DNA of 64,000 bases from an uncultured Oscillospiraceae bacterium (GCA_900539845.1 UQDP01000006.1:1-64000), one strand, 5' to 3'; numbered from the stretch's first letter, positions 1 to 9,860 are shown. Numbers and translations: made by a program. The notes: a model not told the origin generated them from the letters alone.

Positions 1-61
1 GGCTCGAACCTGTGACCCTCTGCTTGTAAGGCAGATGCTCTCCCAGCTGAGCTATACTCCC
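1..61 (-). tRNA. tRNA-Val (anticodon TAC), 3' end cut by window start
   Basis: Read on the minus strand, the 5' end GGGAGTA at 55-61 is followed by a D-arm, an anticodon stem TCTGC/GCAGA enclosing CTTACAA (anticodon TAC, valine) and a T-arm with GGTTCGAGCC. The 3' half of the acceptor stem lies outside the window. A promoter sits immediately upstream. Confidence 0.93.
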
Positions 62-87
62 GTCTGTTGCGGTGTGCAACGGTGATT

Positions 88-116
88 ATGATACTATATC
101 TTAATATAAAAGTCAA
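88..116 (-). promoter_or_regulatory. Sigma-A promoter of tRNA-Val
   Basis: Minus-strand hexamers TTGACT (111-116) and TATCAT (88-93) are 17 nt apart, with a run of A upstream of the -35. A short GTTGC/GCAAC hairpin lies between promoter and tRNA. It starts just after the hslO stop codon, so the tRNA is probably transcribed independently. Confidence 0.7.
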
Positions 117-130
117 CACTTTTTTTAAAA

Positions 131-1009
131 TTAATCAAGTTTTTTTATTAATTTTAAAATTTCATCATGTGAAAACTCATATCGCTTGTCGCAGAAGTGG
201 CATTCCACTACAGCCGGTTTGTTTTCCTTTGCCATATCCTTAAGTTCGTTTACTCCTGCCGAAAGCATTGCTGCCTCGGCTTTTTCACGCGAACAGTTGC
301 ATTTATAAGTGAATTGAGATTCATCGAGTTTATCAAGCTCAAATCCTGCAAGTGCTTTTTTCGCCATATCGTCCGGTGTTGCGCCGCTGTGAAGCATGTC
401 GGTAACAGACGGCAAAACAGAAATATTTTTTTCGATGACATCGATTACGCTGTCAGGGCATCCCGGCAGAAGCTGTATAAGAAATCCTCCCGAGCAGTTC
501 ACGCTGAGATCGGGATTTATAAGAACACCGAGCGCACAGACGCTTGGTGTCTGTTCCGAAACAGCAAAGTAATTGGTTATATCCTCCGCGACCTCTCCGC
601 TGACGATCTGGGTCGTTCCGATAAAGGGCTCTTTTAATCCTATGTCTTTAACAACGTAAAGATAACCTGAATTTCCCAATGCGCCGCTTACATCGAGTTT
701 TCCTTTGCTGTTGAGCGGAAGTTCAACAATGGGATTTTCAATGCTTACACGGCAGTTTCCCCTGTAATCGGATACCGCGATTACCGAACCTGCGGGGCCG
801 TTCCCGTTAAATCTGAGCGTAATGCTGTCGTTTGGATCCTTTAGCATTGCCCCCATAATCGACGTTGCGGTCATGAGTCTGCCCATACCTGCGCAAACGG
901 CGGCGGACGGCTTATGTATCCGCTCCATTTCGCGCGCTGCGTCTGTTGAATCGGCAGCTATTATATAAGCGCTTCCGTCTTTTAATATATATCTTACTAT
1001 CTTTCCCAT
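131..1009 (-). CDS. hslO: Hsp33 family redox-regulated holdase chaperone
   Basis: This 292-residue protein matches Hsp33, a cytoplasmic chaperone activated by oxidation. The defining C-terminal zinc centre is visible: Cys237 and Cys239 in a CxC motif and Cys270 and Cys273 in a CxxC motif. In the known family these four cysteines bind zinc when reduced and form disulfides under oxidative stress, unfolding the linker and exposing the client-binding surface. Length is typical. It is the last gene of a likely yerC-methyltransferase-hslO operon, starting 4 nt after the methyltransferase stop codon. No obvious U-tract terminator is seen before tRNA-Val. Confidence 0.95.
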   Translation of the reverse strand: MGKIVRYILKDGSAYIIAADSTDAAREMERIHKPSAAVCAGMGRLMTATSIMGAMLKDPNDSITLRFNGNGPAGSVIAVSDYRGNCRVSIENPIVELPLNSKGKLDVSGALGNSGYLYVVKDIGLKEPFIGTTQIVSGEVAEDITNYFAVSEQTPSVCALGVLINPDLSVNCSGGFLIQLLPGCPDSVIDVIEKNISVLPSVTDMLHSGATPDDMAKKALAGFELDKLDESQFTYKCNCSREKAEAAMLSAGVNELKDMAKENKPAVVECHFCDKRYEFSHDEILKLIKKLD

Positions 1010-1013
1010 AGAA

Positions 1014-1748
1014 TTATATGCTCCTGCAAATGAAATATAAGCGTTCTGACGTCCTTTCGGGCTTTTTAAGGCTCAGGTCGTCATAAATACCTTCTATTTC
1101 AAAAAACGGCTTTAAAGCGGCTTTGATCGTTTGCAGCCTGTATGCCGTTTCCGAAAACTCCTCTGAATATCTTTTATACATGTTTCCGTTACGGATAAAC
1201 AGATCAAGAAAAATATTTATTTTACCGTTGCCCGCATATTCATTGTCCCAAGACAAAAAATAATCTTCTTTATCAAACACAAAAGTGCTGTCTGCAAGAA
1301 TCTTTTTATGTTTATAAAGCGTGTTCATATCAAAAATAAACAATCCGCCCTTGAAAAGCGAATCGTTTATGCTGCGGAACGTCCGTTTGACATCATCTAT
1401 ATTTTCCAAATGATTTATTGAATCCAGGCAGCAGATACAGGCATCGCATTGCTTTTCAAGGTGAAAACTGCGCATATCCGCTTTTAAAAGCTTTACATTC
1501 CCACCGCATTTAGAAGCTGCGACTGTAAGCATATCATCACTGGAGTCAATGCCGGTAACATCATAGCCTTTTTCAGCCAGCAATGCCGAAAAGCTGCCGG
1601 TTCCGCAGGCAAGGTCAATTACCGATGAGCCTGCCGCTATGTTATATAATTTGAAAAAACGATGAATATAATCCGTTCGCTTTTTATATTCCACATTGTC
1701 TGTCAGCTCATCATATACGGTTGCAAAACGGTTATATGCTCTCATCAT
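1014..1748 (-). CDS. Class I SAM-dependent methyltransferase
   Basis: About 244 residues with a Rossmann-type methyltransferase core. Motif I reads VIDLACGTGSFSALL and is followed by the acidic loop GIDSS and a LLKADMRSF segment, the usual SAM-binding layout. The substrate is unknown; relatives act on small molecules or proteins. The open frame extends upstream to 1790, but the tandem ATGs at 1748/1745 follow an AAGGA-like site and fit the conserved RAYNRFATVYDEL start. The 5' end overlaps yerC, implying translational coupling. The neighbour hslO does not reveal the substrate. Confidence 0.82.
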   Translation of the reverse strand: MMRAYNRFATVYDELTDNVEYKKRTDYIHRFFKLYNIAAGSSVIDLACGTGSFSALLAEKGYDVTGIDSSDDMLTVAASKCGGNVKLLKADMRSFHLEKQCDACICCLDSINHLENIDDVKRTFRSINDSLFKGGLFIFDMNTLYKHKKILADSTFVFDKEDYFLSWDNEYAGNGKINIFLDLFIRNGNMYKRYSEEFSETAYRLQTIKAALKPFFEIEGIYDDLSLKKPERTSERLYFICRSI

Positions 1749-2046
1749 GATCCGTTTCTTTTTCCTTGAGCCGGGCAAAAACGCGGTCATAACCGTCGCA
1801 GCCGTATTGCAGACTGCGGTTTACCCTGCTTATTGTCGCGGTCGAGGCGCCGGTCTGAGTAACGATATCTGTATAAACACATTTATCAGACAGCATTTTG
1901 GCAACTGCAATGCGCTGGCTCAGTGTTTTAAGCTCCTGCACAGTGCATAAATCCTCGAAGAAATCGTAGCATTCGTCTATGTTTTCAAGCTGCAGAATGG
2001 ATTCAAACAGGAAATTGATGTTTTGATTATCTCTTTTAAGCGGCAT
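1732..2046 (-). CDS. YerC/YecD family TrpR-related DNA-binding protein
   Basis: A 104-residue protein with the Trp-repressor-like helical fold of the YerC/YecD family. The helix-turn-helix region reads YTDIVTQTGASTATISRVNR, followed by a short LQYGCDGYD segment typical of the family. The regulon is not established here; no tryptophan genes are nearby. The start has a good ribosome binding site (GAGGTGAT, 5 nt before ATG) and a probable promoter upstream. It is the first gene of the operon ending with hslO. The charged C-terminus overlaps the methyltransferase start. Confidence 0.85.
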   Translation of the reverse strand: MPLKRDNQNINFLFESILQLENIDECYDFFEDLCTVQELKTLSQRIAVAKMLSDKCVYTDIVTQTGASTATISRVNRSLQYGCDGYDRVFARLKEKETDHDESI

Positions 2047-2074
2047 AGTATCACCTCAATACAGAATATAATAT

Positions 2075-2103
2075 ATTTTAGCACATTAAAGTCTGATAGT
2101 AAA
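2075..2103 (-). promoter_or_regulatory. Probable sigma-A promoter of the yerC-hslO operon
   Basis: Minus-strand TTTACT (2098-2103) and TAAAAT (2075-2080) are separated by 17 nt. The spacing is ideal but the -35 is only moderate. Confidence 0.5.
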
Positions 2104-2114
2104 GGAAAATATTA

Positions 2115-2141
2115 AAAAAGAGAGGCTAAGCCCCTCTTTTT
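2115..2141 (-). terminator. Rho-independent terminator after lysA
   Basis: On the minus strand, AAAGAGGGGC and GCCTCTCTTT pair around a short TTA loop with one G-T wobble, followed by a T tract and an A/T-rich stretch. It overlaps the lysA stop codon. Confidence 0.8.
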
Positions 2142-3414
2142 AGCCGTTTATAAGATCATTGTAAAAATCAAAACAGTCAAATGTTGCAAAGTAGTCCTTG
2201 GGAGTTTCCGCTCTGCGTATAAGCTGAACGTTTCCGTCCGATCTGAGAAGCAGTTCTGCCGATTTCAGCTTGCCGTTATAATTATAGCCCATTGAAAAAC
2301 CATGTGCACCGGCATCGTGAATGTAAACGATATCGCCTACCGAGATTTCGGGAAGCATTCTGTCAACGGCAAACTTGTCGTTGTTTTCGCAAAGAGAGCC
2401 GGTTACGTCATATTTTTTGATACAGGGTTCGTTTTCCTTGCCGAGAACGGTAATGTGGTGATATGCGCCGTACATTGCCGGGCGCATAAGATTGACGGCA
2501 CAAGCGTCAACGCCTACATAATCTTTATAGATATGCTTTTCGTTGATGACCGTTGTAACAAGCGCGCCGTAAGGCCCCATCATAAATCTGCCGAGTTCTG
2601 TATAAATAGCGACATCGCCGAGTCCTGACGGTACGAGCACTTCGTCAAAAACTTTATGAACGCCTTCGCCGATTGCAAAAATATCATTTGGCTGCTGATC
2701 GGGAAGATAAGGAATACCGATACCGCCCGAGAGATTGATGAATTTTATATTGACATCAAGTGCTTTCTTCAGGTCTGCAGCAAGCTCAAAAAGAACTTTT
2801 GCGAGCATCGGATAATATTCGTTCGTAACGGTGTTTGAGCAAAGGAATGAATGGATTCCGAACTCCTCAACGCCCTTTGCTTTCATGATTTTAAACGCTT
2901 CAAAGATCTGTTCCCTGGTCATTCCGTATTTTGCTTCACCCGGGTTATCCATTATGCCGTTGCTGATCTTGAATACGCCGCCGGGATTGTAGCGGCAGCT
3001 CATCTTCTTGGGAAGAGAACCGCAAGCCTTTTCCACAACCTCGATATGAGATATATCGTCAAGATTGATTATACCGCCAAGCTCGTTGCAGTATCTGAAC
3101 TCATCGTAAGGCGTGTCATTAGACGAAAACATAATATCTTCGCCGACCGCTCCGATGGCTTTGGAAAGCATAAGCTCGGTTTTCGACGAGCAGTCGCAGC
3201 CGCAGCCGTATTCGCGCAATATATTGATTAAAAAGGGATTCGGTGTTGCTTTTACGGCGAAAAATTCTTTGTATCCCTTATTCCATGAAAAAGCTTTTTT
3301 TAAGTTTTCGGCGTTTTTTCTTATTCCGGACTCATCATAAATGTGAAACGGTGTAGGAAATTGTTTGATGATCTCCTGTGCCTTTTCTTTAGTTAAAAAC
3401 GGTGTTTTTGCCAT
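2140..3414 (-). CDS. lysA: Diaminopimelate decarboxylase-type PLP enzyme
   Basis: A 424-residue group IV PLP decarboxylase. The PLP lysine lies in FFAVKATPNP near the N-terminus, the phosphate-binding glycine loop reads LSGGIGIPY, and the C-terminal barrel holds GSLCENNDKF, equivalent to the active-site Cys-Glu of meso-diaminopimelate decarboxylases. The reaction in the family is decarboxylation of meso-diaminopimelate to lysine. Divergence from model LysA leaves some room for another decarboxylase substrate. The start follows GGAGGAG, 14 nt after engB, so it is probably co-transcribed with the lon-engB series and ends at its own terminator. Confidence 0.83.
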   Translation of the reverse strand: MAKTPFLTKEKAQEIIKQFPTPFHIYDESGIRKNAENLKKAFSWNKGYKEFFAVKATPNPFLINILREYGCGCDCSSKTELMLSKAIGAVGEDIMFSSNDTPYDEFRYCNELGGIINLDDISHIEVVEKACGSLPKKMSCRYNPGGVFKISNGIMDNPGEAKYGMTREQIFEAFKIMKAKGVEEFGIHSFLCSNTVTNEYYPMLAKVLFELAADLKKALDVNIKFINLSGGIGIPYLPDQQPNDIFAIGEGVHKVFDEVLVPSGLGDVAIYTELGRFMMGPYGALVTTVINEKHIYKDYVGVDACAVNLMRPAMYGAYHHITVLGKENEPCIKKYDVTGSLCENNDKFAVDRMLPEISVGDIVYIHDAGAHGFSMGYNYNGKLKSAELLLRSDGNVQLIRRAETPKDYFATFDCFDFYNDLING

Positions 3415-3428
3415 AATCTCCTCCTATA

Positions 3429-4010
3429 TCAAGCCTGCAAAAATTTAGATATTATATTTCTTATTTCTTCCGTTGTGCTTGCGCTCAAAGCGGAAAACGG
3501 AATGACTGCCAGCGCTTCATTGCCGATTTCCTCCGGCGCTGCATCCAGTCGTTTCCTGAATTCGGTCTTATTCAGCTTGTCCGATTTTGTAAGAACAACT
3601 ATATACGGGATTTTGTTTTCTCTGAAAAAGGAAAGCATCGTGTAATCGTCAGCGGTGGGTTTTCTGCGCATATCGATTAGCTGAACGGCAAGAGCGATAT
3701 TTCTTCCGCTTGTGAAATACCCCTCCATAAGCTCTGCAAACCTCTGTTTTTCGGCTCTGGAGATTTTTGCGTATCCGTAACCGGGCAGGTCAACAAATCG
3801 GTATCCGTCAACACTGTAAAAGTTTATTGTAATTGTTTTACCCGGTACGGAACTCACGCGTGCGAGTCCCTTTCTGCCGAAAATTCTGTTCAGAAGCGAG
3901 CTTTTACCGACGTTTGATCGTCCTGCAAACACGATTTCCGCTCTGTCGGATTCCGGCAGCTGAGCCGAAATCCCGAAAGCTCTTTCAAATTCTGCGTTGT
4001 TAAAATTCAT
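3429..4010 (-). CDS. engB: Ribosome biogenesis GTPase YsxC/EngB
   Basis: A 193-residue TRAFAC GTPase of the EngB family, needed for late 50S assembly in Firmicutes. The P-loop is GRSNVGKSSLLN, the G3 motif is DLPGYGYAK and the G4 motif is LTKSDKLN. Length is standard. It begins 2 nt after the lon stop codon, the arrangement seen in many Firmicutes, and should be cotranscribed with lon and clpX. No unusual features. Confidence 0.95.
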   Translation of the reverse strand: MNFNNAEFERAFGISAQLPESDRAEIVFAGRSNVGKSSLLNRIFGRKGLARVSSVPGKTITINFYSVDGYRFVDLPGYGYAKISRAEKQRFAELMEGYFTSGRNIALAVQLIDMRRKPTADDYTMLSFFRENKIPYIVVLTKSDKLNKTEFRKRLDAAPEEIGNEALAVIPFSALSASTTEEIRNIISKFLQA

Positions 4011-4012
4011 AT

Positions 4013-6421
4013 TTACTGCGTTACGGTTTCTCCGTTTTGCTCCGTTTCACTTAGTATTGTGTTGTTTCCTATATTTCCGCTCGGTGACGGCATATATTTT
4101 AACGCCAGTGCCATGACCTCACTGAAAGATGTTACAGGTTCAAATGTAACAGAATGCTTTACCTCTTCGGAGATTTCGCTGAGATCTTTTAAATTATCCT
4201 GAGGTATGATGACTGTCGAACAGCCTGCTTTGAATGCCGCCATGCTTTTTTCTTTCAGACCGCCGATGGGCAGTGCCTTGCCTTTGAGACTGATTTCACC
4301 TGTCATGGCAATATCTCGCCTTATCGGTATGCCTGTAAGCTCTGACACAAGCGCCGTTGTTATTGCGAGACCTGCGGAAGGTCCGTCTTTTGGTATGGCG
4401 GCTTCCGGCGCGTGAATATGGACGTCCTTCGTTTTATAAAATTTTCCGTCCACACCTATTTTGTCCGCAATCGAGCGCACGTAAGAGATTGCTGTTTTGG
4501 CACTTTCCTGCATAACATCTCCGAGATTTCCCGTAATCACCGTTTTGCCTGTGCCGTCAAGCACGGAAACTTCTATGGGAAGCAAAGTGCCGCCTACACT
4601 GGTCCACGCAAGTCCGTTAACAGTTCCAACAAGATCCTCTTCGGGGATTCTCTCCTGAGTGAACTTTTTCGGACCGAGAACACTTTCTATATTTTTCGGG
4701 GTGACTCTGAATGATTTTGCACCGCTCTCAAGCTCGACTGCGGCTTTTCGGCATATTGCGGCGATACGCTTTTCAAGATTTCTTACACCGGCTTCACTTG
4801 TGTAACAGTCGATCAGCATATATATGGCTTCGTCCGTTATCCTGAATTCACGTGCATTCAGTTTATGCCGTTTCATTTCTTTTTTTATCAGATGTTCTTT
4901 AGCGATATGGAATTTTTCAAGCGCCGTATAGGAATTCAGTTCAATAACTTCCATACGGTCAAGCAAAGGCGCGGGAATCGTGGAAGTGTCATTTGCCGTG
5001 GTAATGAACAAAACTTTGCTTAGATCCAGCGGGAAATCAACATAGTGATCGGTAAAGCTGAAATTCTGCTCCGGGTCGAGCGCCTCGAGCAGCGCAGAAG
5101 CAGGATCACCTTTATAATCATTGCCGACTTTGTCGATCTCGTCAAGCAGTATCACGGGGTTCATCACTCCGCTTTTGATAACCGCTTCCGCTATTCTGCC
5201 CGGCATTGCGCCGATATATGTACGTCTGTGTCCTCTGATCTCTGCTTCGTCATGGATTCCGCCTAAAGCAATACGAACATATTTTCGGTTCATGCTTTTC
5301 GCAAGGCTTTTTACAATTGATGTCTTGCCGACTCCCGGAGGACCTGCAAGACAGAGAATCTGCCCCGAGAACTCGGGATTACGCTTGTAGACAGCAAGAG
5401 ATTCAATGATTCTTTCCTTAACTTTGTCCAGCGAATAATGCTCTTTGTTCAGCAGTTTTCTGCTTGATTCAAGATTTATTGAATCTTTGGTAAATTTTCC
5501 GAACGGAATCTCAAGGCACTTATCAAGATAATTTCTGACTACAGTTCCCTCATGCGAGCCCTGCGGCATTTTCATAAGCTTGCTGCATTCGGAAAGCAGT
5601 TTGTTTTTGATCTCTTCAGTGCAGGCAAGCTTCTCCACTCTGCTTTTATAATCATCAGCTTCTTCAACAGGGTTGTCTGTGTCGCCCAGCGCCTCCCCTA
5701 TTACCTTCATTTCTTCACGCAGGTAATATTCGCGCTGATTTCTGTCTATGTTTTCCTGAACCTTTTCGTGAATCTCACTTTCGATTTCAAGTGTGGAATT
5801 CTCTTTGTTTAGGAGCAAAAACAGCTTCATGAGTCTTTCCGAAATCGGTATGGTTTCCAGAATGGTCTGTTTTTCGGTGTAGTCAAAAAAGCAGTTGGTG
5901 CATATGTAATCACAAAGCTTACCGCTGTTGTTGATAGATAAGATCTTGACTTTAACGTCATTAGAGATTTTAGGTATAAATGACGCATAGCGCTCGAATT
6001 CCTTTTTCAGCGCTCTACAGTAAGCTCTTTCCTCATTGTCTTCTGCTGGCGTTTCTTCCTCGATAGGAAACACAGAACCCATAATATACGGTCTGATCTG
6101 CGTAAAAGCAAACAGATGTGCTCTTTGCTCGCCTTCAACCACAACCCTGAGGTTGTCGGAATTCGGGATTCTTATCATCTGCTTGATATTGCAGATAACG
6201 CCGGTCTCATACAGGTCGTCGATTGCCGGTTCGTCCACGGCAGGGTCTTTTTGTGAAACCAGAAAGATTTTTTGTGCATTTTTCATCGCTTCCCTGATAG
6301 CGGCAACGCTTTTCTTTCTGCCGACATCGAAATGGAGCACCATCTCCGGGAAAACAACGAGTCCTCTTAGAGGGACTACGGGAAGATCTATGTAATTGTC
6401 GTTTAAAATTTCATTATTCAT
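4013..6421 (-). CDS. lon: ATP-dependent Lon protease (LonA)
   Basis: An 802-residue LonA-type protease of the cytoplasm that degrades misfolded and regulatory proteins. It has the N-terminal LON domain (LPVVPLRGLVVFPEM), an AAA+ module with Walker A GPPGVGKTS and Walker B LLDEID, and the C-terminal serine protease with the Ser682-Lys725 dyad in DGPSAG and GGLKEK. The open frame reaches 6505, overlapping clpX, but an AGGTG site places the start at ATG 6421, with an alternative ATG at 6427 that directly abuts this site. It lies between clpX and engB in the conserved order. Confidence 0.97.
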   Translation of the reverse strand: MNNEILNDNYIDLPVVPLRGLVVFPEMVLHFDVGRKKSVAAIREAMKNAQKIFLVSQKDPAVDEPAIDDLYETGVICNIKQMIRIPNSDNLRVVVEGEQRAHLFAFTQIRPYIMGSVFPIEEETPAEDNEERAYCRALKKEFERYASFIPKISNDVKVKILSINNSGKLCDYICTNCFFDYTEKQTILETIPISERLMKLFLLLNKENSTLEIESEIHEKVQENIDRNQREYYLREEMKVIGEALGDTDNPVEEADDYKSRVEKLACTEEIKNKLLSECSKLMKMPQGSHEGTVVRNYLDKCLEIPFGKFTKDSINLESSRKLLNKEHYSLDKVKERIIESLAVYKRNPEFSGQILCLAGPPGVGKTSIVKSLAKSMNRKYVRIALGGIHDEAEIRGHRRTYIGAMPGRIAEAVIKSGVMNPVILLDEIDKVGNDYKGDPASALLEALDPEQNFSFTDHYVDFPLDLSKVLFITTANDTSTIPAPLLDRMEVIELNSYTALEKFHIAKEHLIKKEMKRHKLNAREFRITDEAIYMLIDCYTSEAGVRNLEKRIAAICRKAAVELESGAKSFRVTPKNIESVLGPKKFTQERIPEEDLVGTVNGLAWTSVGGTLLPIEVSVLDGTGKTVITGNLGDVMQESAKTAISYVRSIADKIGVDGKFYKTKDVHIHAPEAAIPKDGPSAGLAITTALVSELTGIPIRRDIAMTGEISLKGKALPIGGLKEKSMAAFKAGCSTVIIPQDNLKDLSEISEEVKHSVTFEPVTSFSEVMALALKYMPSPSGNIGNNTILSETEQNGETVTQ

Positions 6422-6497
6422 ATTCATCACCTGAAAGATGTAAGTATTATATAATATAAATAAATAAAAGGCAAGTATTTTACCTGCCTTTATCTTA

Positions 6498-7802
6498 TTA
6501 AGCATTTTTCAGATCGGAATCTTTCCTTGATTCGGAAGATTTATTCGCTTTTCTCATAATAATGGGATCCGCGGAGTTTCTGACTGCATCCTCAGTGATT
6601 ATAACTTTTTCAACAGAAGAATCACTGGGAATGCTGAACATCAGCTCCTTAAGCACATTTTCAAGAACGCTTCTAAGACCTCTTGCACCGGTCTTTCTTT
6701 CAAGGGTGATGTCCGCAATGGCTGTAAGTGCTTCTTTTTTGAATTCCAGCGATACGCCGTCCATTGAGAACAGTTTTGTATACTGCTTTACAATGGAGTT
6801 CTTAGGCTCTGTCATAATTTTTACAAGGGCATCCCTGTCAAGATTATCCAAAACGGTGATCACGGGAATTCTTCCGATCAGCTCAGGGATGAGACCGTAC
6901 TTCACAAGATCATGCTGAACAACTTTGTGCATAATTTTATCACTGTCATAAGCTTCATGCTCGATATCCGCACCAAAGCCCATAACTTTAGAGCCTATAC
7001 GCTTTTCAATTATCTTTTCTATACCGTCAAACGCACCGCCGCAGATAAACAGAATGTTGGTGGTATCAATTTGTATGAATTCCTGCTGCGGGTGCTTTCT
7101 GCCGCCTCCGGGCGGTACATTGGAAACAGTGCCCTCAAGTATCTTCAGCAGTGCCTGCTGAACGCCTTCGCCGCTTACATCCCTTGTTATTGAGCGGTTT
7201 TCTGATTTTCTGGAGATCTTATCGATCTCGTCAACATATATGATTCCACGCTGGGCTTTTTCAATATCAAAATCAGCAGCCTGAATCAGTCTCAGAAGTA
7301 TATTTTCAACGTCCTCGCCGACGTAACCGGCTTCGGTAAGTGTGGTTGCGTCCGCGATCGCAAAAGGCACATTCAGTGTTTTTGCAAGAGTTTGGGCAAG
7401 CATGGTCTTTCCTACGCCTGTGGGTCCTAAAAGCAAAATATTGCTTTTCTGAAGCTCCACATCGCCATCCTTATTGCTTTCGTCTCTGCCGGAATAAATT
7501 CTCTTATAATGATTGTAAACGGCAACAGAAAGTGTTTTTTTGGCTTCATCCTGGCCTACAACATATTCATCAAGCTTATCTTTGATCTGCTGGGGAGTCG
7601 GCAGCGGTGTATCACTGCTGCGGCTTTTATGCAGGTTATATGACGCATCGGCAGACTGTTCAATCAGATTATTACACAGTTCGATGCATTCATCGCAGAT
7701 ATAAACTCCCGGACCCTCGATAAGTCTGTGCACCATTGCTTCGGATTTTCCGCAAAAGGAGCATCGTGCCATACGTTTTATTATATTATCGTCATTTGGC
7801 AT
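6498..7802 (-). CDS. clpX: ClpX ATPase subunit of the Clp protease
   Basis: A 434-residue AAA+ unfoldase that recognises substrates and feeds them to ClpP. The N-terminal zinc-binding domain has Cys14, Cys17, Cys36 and Cys39. Walker A is GPTGVGKT and Walker B is YVDEIDKI. The substrate pore loop lies in [10 protein letters not shown] and the ClpP-docking IGF-type loop corresponds to [11 protein letters not shown]. The assigned ATG at 7802 has only a weak site (AAAGG about 14 nt upstream); ATG 7772 is an alternative closer to the zinc finger. It is separated from clpP by about 150 nt containing a perfect hairpin. Confidence 0.97.
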   Translation of the reverse strand: MPNDDNIIKRMARCSFCGKSEAMVHRLIEGPGVYICDECIELCNNLIEQSADASYNLHKSRSSDTPLPTPQQIKDKLDEYVVGQDEAKKTLSVAVYNHYKRIYSGRDESNKDGDVELQKSNILLLGPTGVGKTMLAQTLAKTLNVPFAIADATTLTEAGYVGEDVENILLRLIQAADFDIEKAQRGIIYVDEIDKISRKSENRSITRDVSGEGVQQALLKILEGTVSNVPPGGGRKHPQQEFIQIDTTNILFICGGAFDGIEKIIEKRIGSKVMGFGADIEHEAYDSDKIMHKVVQHDLVKYGLIPELIGRIPVITVLDNLDRDALVKIMTEPKNSIVKQYTKLFSMDGVSLEFKKEALTAIADITLERKTGARGLRSVLENVLKELMFSIPSDSSVEKVIITEDAVRNSADPIIMRKANKSSESRKDSDLKNA

Positions 7803-7876
7803 AAGAATTCACATAGCCTTTCAAAAATGGATATCACGATTGCCCCCAGTGCAGCCGGACAAGGCGTGATGAATAA

Positions 7877-7904
7877 TTCAGCCGCATTAAAATTTGCGGC
7901 TGAA
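7877..7904. other. Perfect 10-bp inverted repeat between clpP and clpX
   Basis: TTCAGCCGCA (7877-7886) and TGCGGCTGAA (7895-7904) form a hairpin with an 8-nt loop in the 149-nt clpP-clpX spacer. On the minus strand it is not followed by a clean T tract, so it may be a weak terminator, an attenuator or an RNA-processing signal rather than a full stop. Confidence 0.55.
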
Positions 7905-7951
7905 AAACTTTATTTTATATTATGAATGATTATTTCTGATACATTTTTTAA

Positions 7952-8533
7952 TTATCTTTTATCGAAAACTTTATCTACAAGACCGTATTCGAGAGCTTCC
8001 TGCGCAGACAGCCAGTTGTCTCTTTCTGTATCCCTTGTGACTTCTTCAACTGATTTTCCGCAGTTTGCCGCAAGGATGGTGTTCAGTTTTTTCTTGGTTC
8101 TTAATATGTGATTGGCGGTGATCTCAATTTCCGTAGCCTGTCCCTGAGCCTGACCGAGCGGCTGATGTATCATAACTTCAGCGTTGGGAAGACAGATCCT
8201 TTTACCTTTTGCACCGCTGGAAAGGAGGAAAGCTCCCATGGAAGCAGCCATGCCGATGCAGATTGTTGAAACATCGCATTTTATATACTGCATAGTGTCA
8301 TAGATCGCCATACCGTCTGTTACTGAGCCGCCGGGTGAATTGATATAAAGATTTATATCTTTTTCGTTATCCTGGCCTTCAAGAAAAAGCAACTGCGCGA
8401 CAACAAGTGATGCGGTCTGGGAATTTACCTCGTCTGAAAGAACGATAATCCTGTCGTTCAAAAGACGGGAAAAAATATCCATGGAACGCTCACCGTTGCC
8501 GGTCTGTTCAATTACATAAGGTACTAATGCCAT
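7952..8533 (-). CDS. clpP: ClpP protease proteolytic subunit
   Basis: A 193-residue serine peptidase forming the tetradecameric chamber that works with ClpX. The nucleophile Ser98 lies in GMAASMGAF, His123 in [11 protein letters not shown], and the Asp near residue 172 in the DNWLSA region. The N-terminal MALVPYVIE segment includes the usual short propeptide/axial loop. It lies 46 nt downstream of tig, suggesting cotranscription from the tig promoter, and upstream of clpX. Confidence 0.97.
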   Translation of the reverse strand: MALVPYVIEQTGNGERSMDIFSRLLNDRIIVLSDEVNSQTASLVVAQLLFLEGQDNEKDINLYINSPGGSVTDGMAIYDTMQYIKCDVSTICIGMAASMGAFLLSSGAKGKRICLPNAEVMIHQPLGQAQGQATEIEITANHILRTKKKLNTILAANCGKSVEEVTRDTERDNWLSAQEALEYGLVDKVFDKR

Positions 8534-8579
8534 CGATAATCACTTTCCTTTTAAATAATTATATTATGTATTTTGGTTT

Positions 8580-9860
8580 TTATTCAACAACCGCGGAATC
8601 AATAATGATATCAACCGCTTTGTTTCTTTTTACATCCTCTGAAAGCTGCTCCGCAGGAAGTATCTTTTTGACCTGCTCGGCATCCATTCCGTACTGTGTG
8701 CCGATTTTTTCTGCTTCAGCATTGATATCGTCATCAGAAGCCTCGATTTTTTCAGCTTCAATGATCGCTCGGAGAGCGATGGATATTTTCACCTGTTTTT
8801 CAGCGCCGTCCTTGAAAGTTTCCTTAAAGGATTCCTTATCCTGTCCGATATACTGAAGGTAGGTATCAAGATTCAGACCCTGGGACTGAAGCCTGTATTC
8901 ATAATCCTTAAGCATCTCATCCTGTCTTTGAGTGAACATGCATTCCGGAATCTCGACTTCCATATTATTGCAGATCTGCTCCAGAAGATCGTTCTCCATT
9001 TTCGTTTTGGCATCCGCTTCTTTTTTATCGGAGATCTGTTTTTTGAGGTCGTTTTTGTATTCTTCAAGCGTATCAAATTCGGAAACTTCCTGTGCGAAAT
9101 CATCATTGAGTTCGGGAAGTTCTTTTGCCTTAATTTCATGGATCTTGCACTTGAAAACGGCGTCCTTACCTGCAAGCTGCTCGGCATATTCTTCAGGGAA
9201 AGTAACATTTACGTCAAATTCTTCGTCAACTTTATGACCGGCAACCTGATCCTCGAAACCGGGTATGAATGAACCGGAGCCAAGCTCAAGCGGATAGTTC
9301 TCACCCTTGCCGCCTTCAAATGCTTCACCGTCTACAAAACCTTCAAAATCAAGTGAAACCGTGTCGCCGTTCTGAGCAGCGCGGTCATCGGCAACGATGA
9401 GACGTGAATTTCTTTCCTGAACATTTTTAAGCTCGTTTTCAATATCCTCGTCTGTTGCTTCAGTGTTTTCTTTTTCAACCTTGAGTCCTTTATATTCTCC
9501 GAGCTTCACTTCGGGATAGGTTGTGACTTTCATTTTCATTTCAACGCCGCTGTCTTTACCGATAACGGGAATCTCAAGATCATAAGGCGCCGCAACAACC
9601 TCCAGACCTGCTTCTGTAAACGCTTGTGAAACAGCGGTGGGATAAACGATATCCAGCGCTTCTTCATAAAAGGTGCCCTCGCCGTACATTTTCTCAATCA
9701 TAGCCTGCGGCGCTTTGCCCTTGCGGAAGCCCGGAAGCTGAATGTTTTTTCTGCCTTTAAGATAAGCCTGCGTGCAGGCTTTTTTGAAAGTTTCACTGTC
9801 TACCGTGACTTCAAGCTCATAGGTATTGGTATCGATCTTATTTGATGATTTAAGTGCCAT
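8580..9860 (-). CDS. tig: Trigger factor, ribosome-associated chaperone/PPIase
   Basis: A 426-residue trigger factor that binds the ribosome exit tunnel and nascent chains. The N-terminal ribosome-binding signature is GFRKGKAP, followed by an FKBP-type isomerase domain (DTVSLDFEGFVDGEAFEGG) and a long helical C-terminal chaperone domain rich in Glu and Lys. Length is normal. The start has AGGAGAG upstream, and a strong promoter precedes it. It opens the tig-clpP-clpX-lon-engB-lysA series. Confidence 0.97.
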   Translation of the reverse strand: MALKSSNKIDTNTYELEVTVDSETFKKACTQAYLKGRKNIQLPGFRKGKAPQAMIEKMYGEGTFYEEALDIVYPTAVSQAFTEAGLEVVAAPYDLEIPVIGKDSGVEMKMKVTTYPEVKLGEYKGLKVEKENTEATDEDIENELKNVQERNSRLIVADDRAAQNGDTVSLDFEGFVDGEAFEGGKGENYPLELGSGSFIPGFEDQVAGHKVDEEFDVNVTFPEEYAEQLAGKDAVFKCKIHEIKAKELPELNDDFAQEVSEFDTLEEYKNDLKKQISDKKEADAKTKMENDLLEQICNNMEVEIPECMFTQRQDEMLKDYEYRLQSQGLNLDTYLQYIGQDKESFKETFKDGAEKQVKISIALRAIIEAEKIEASDDDINAEAEKIGTQYGMDAEQVKKILPAEQLSEDVKRNKAVDIIIDSAVVE

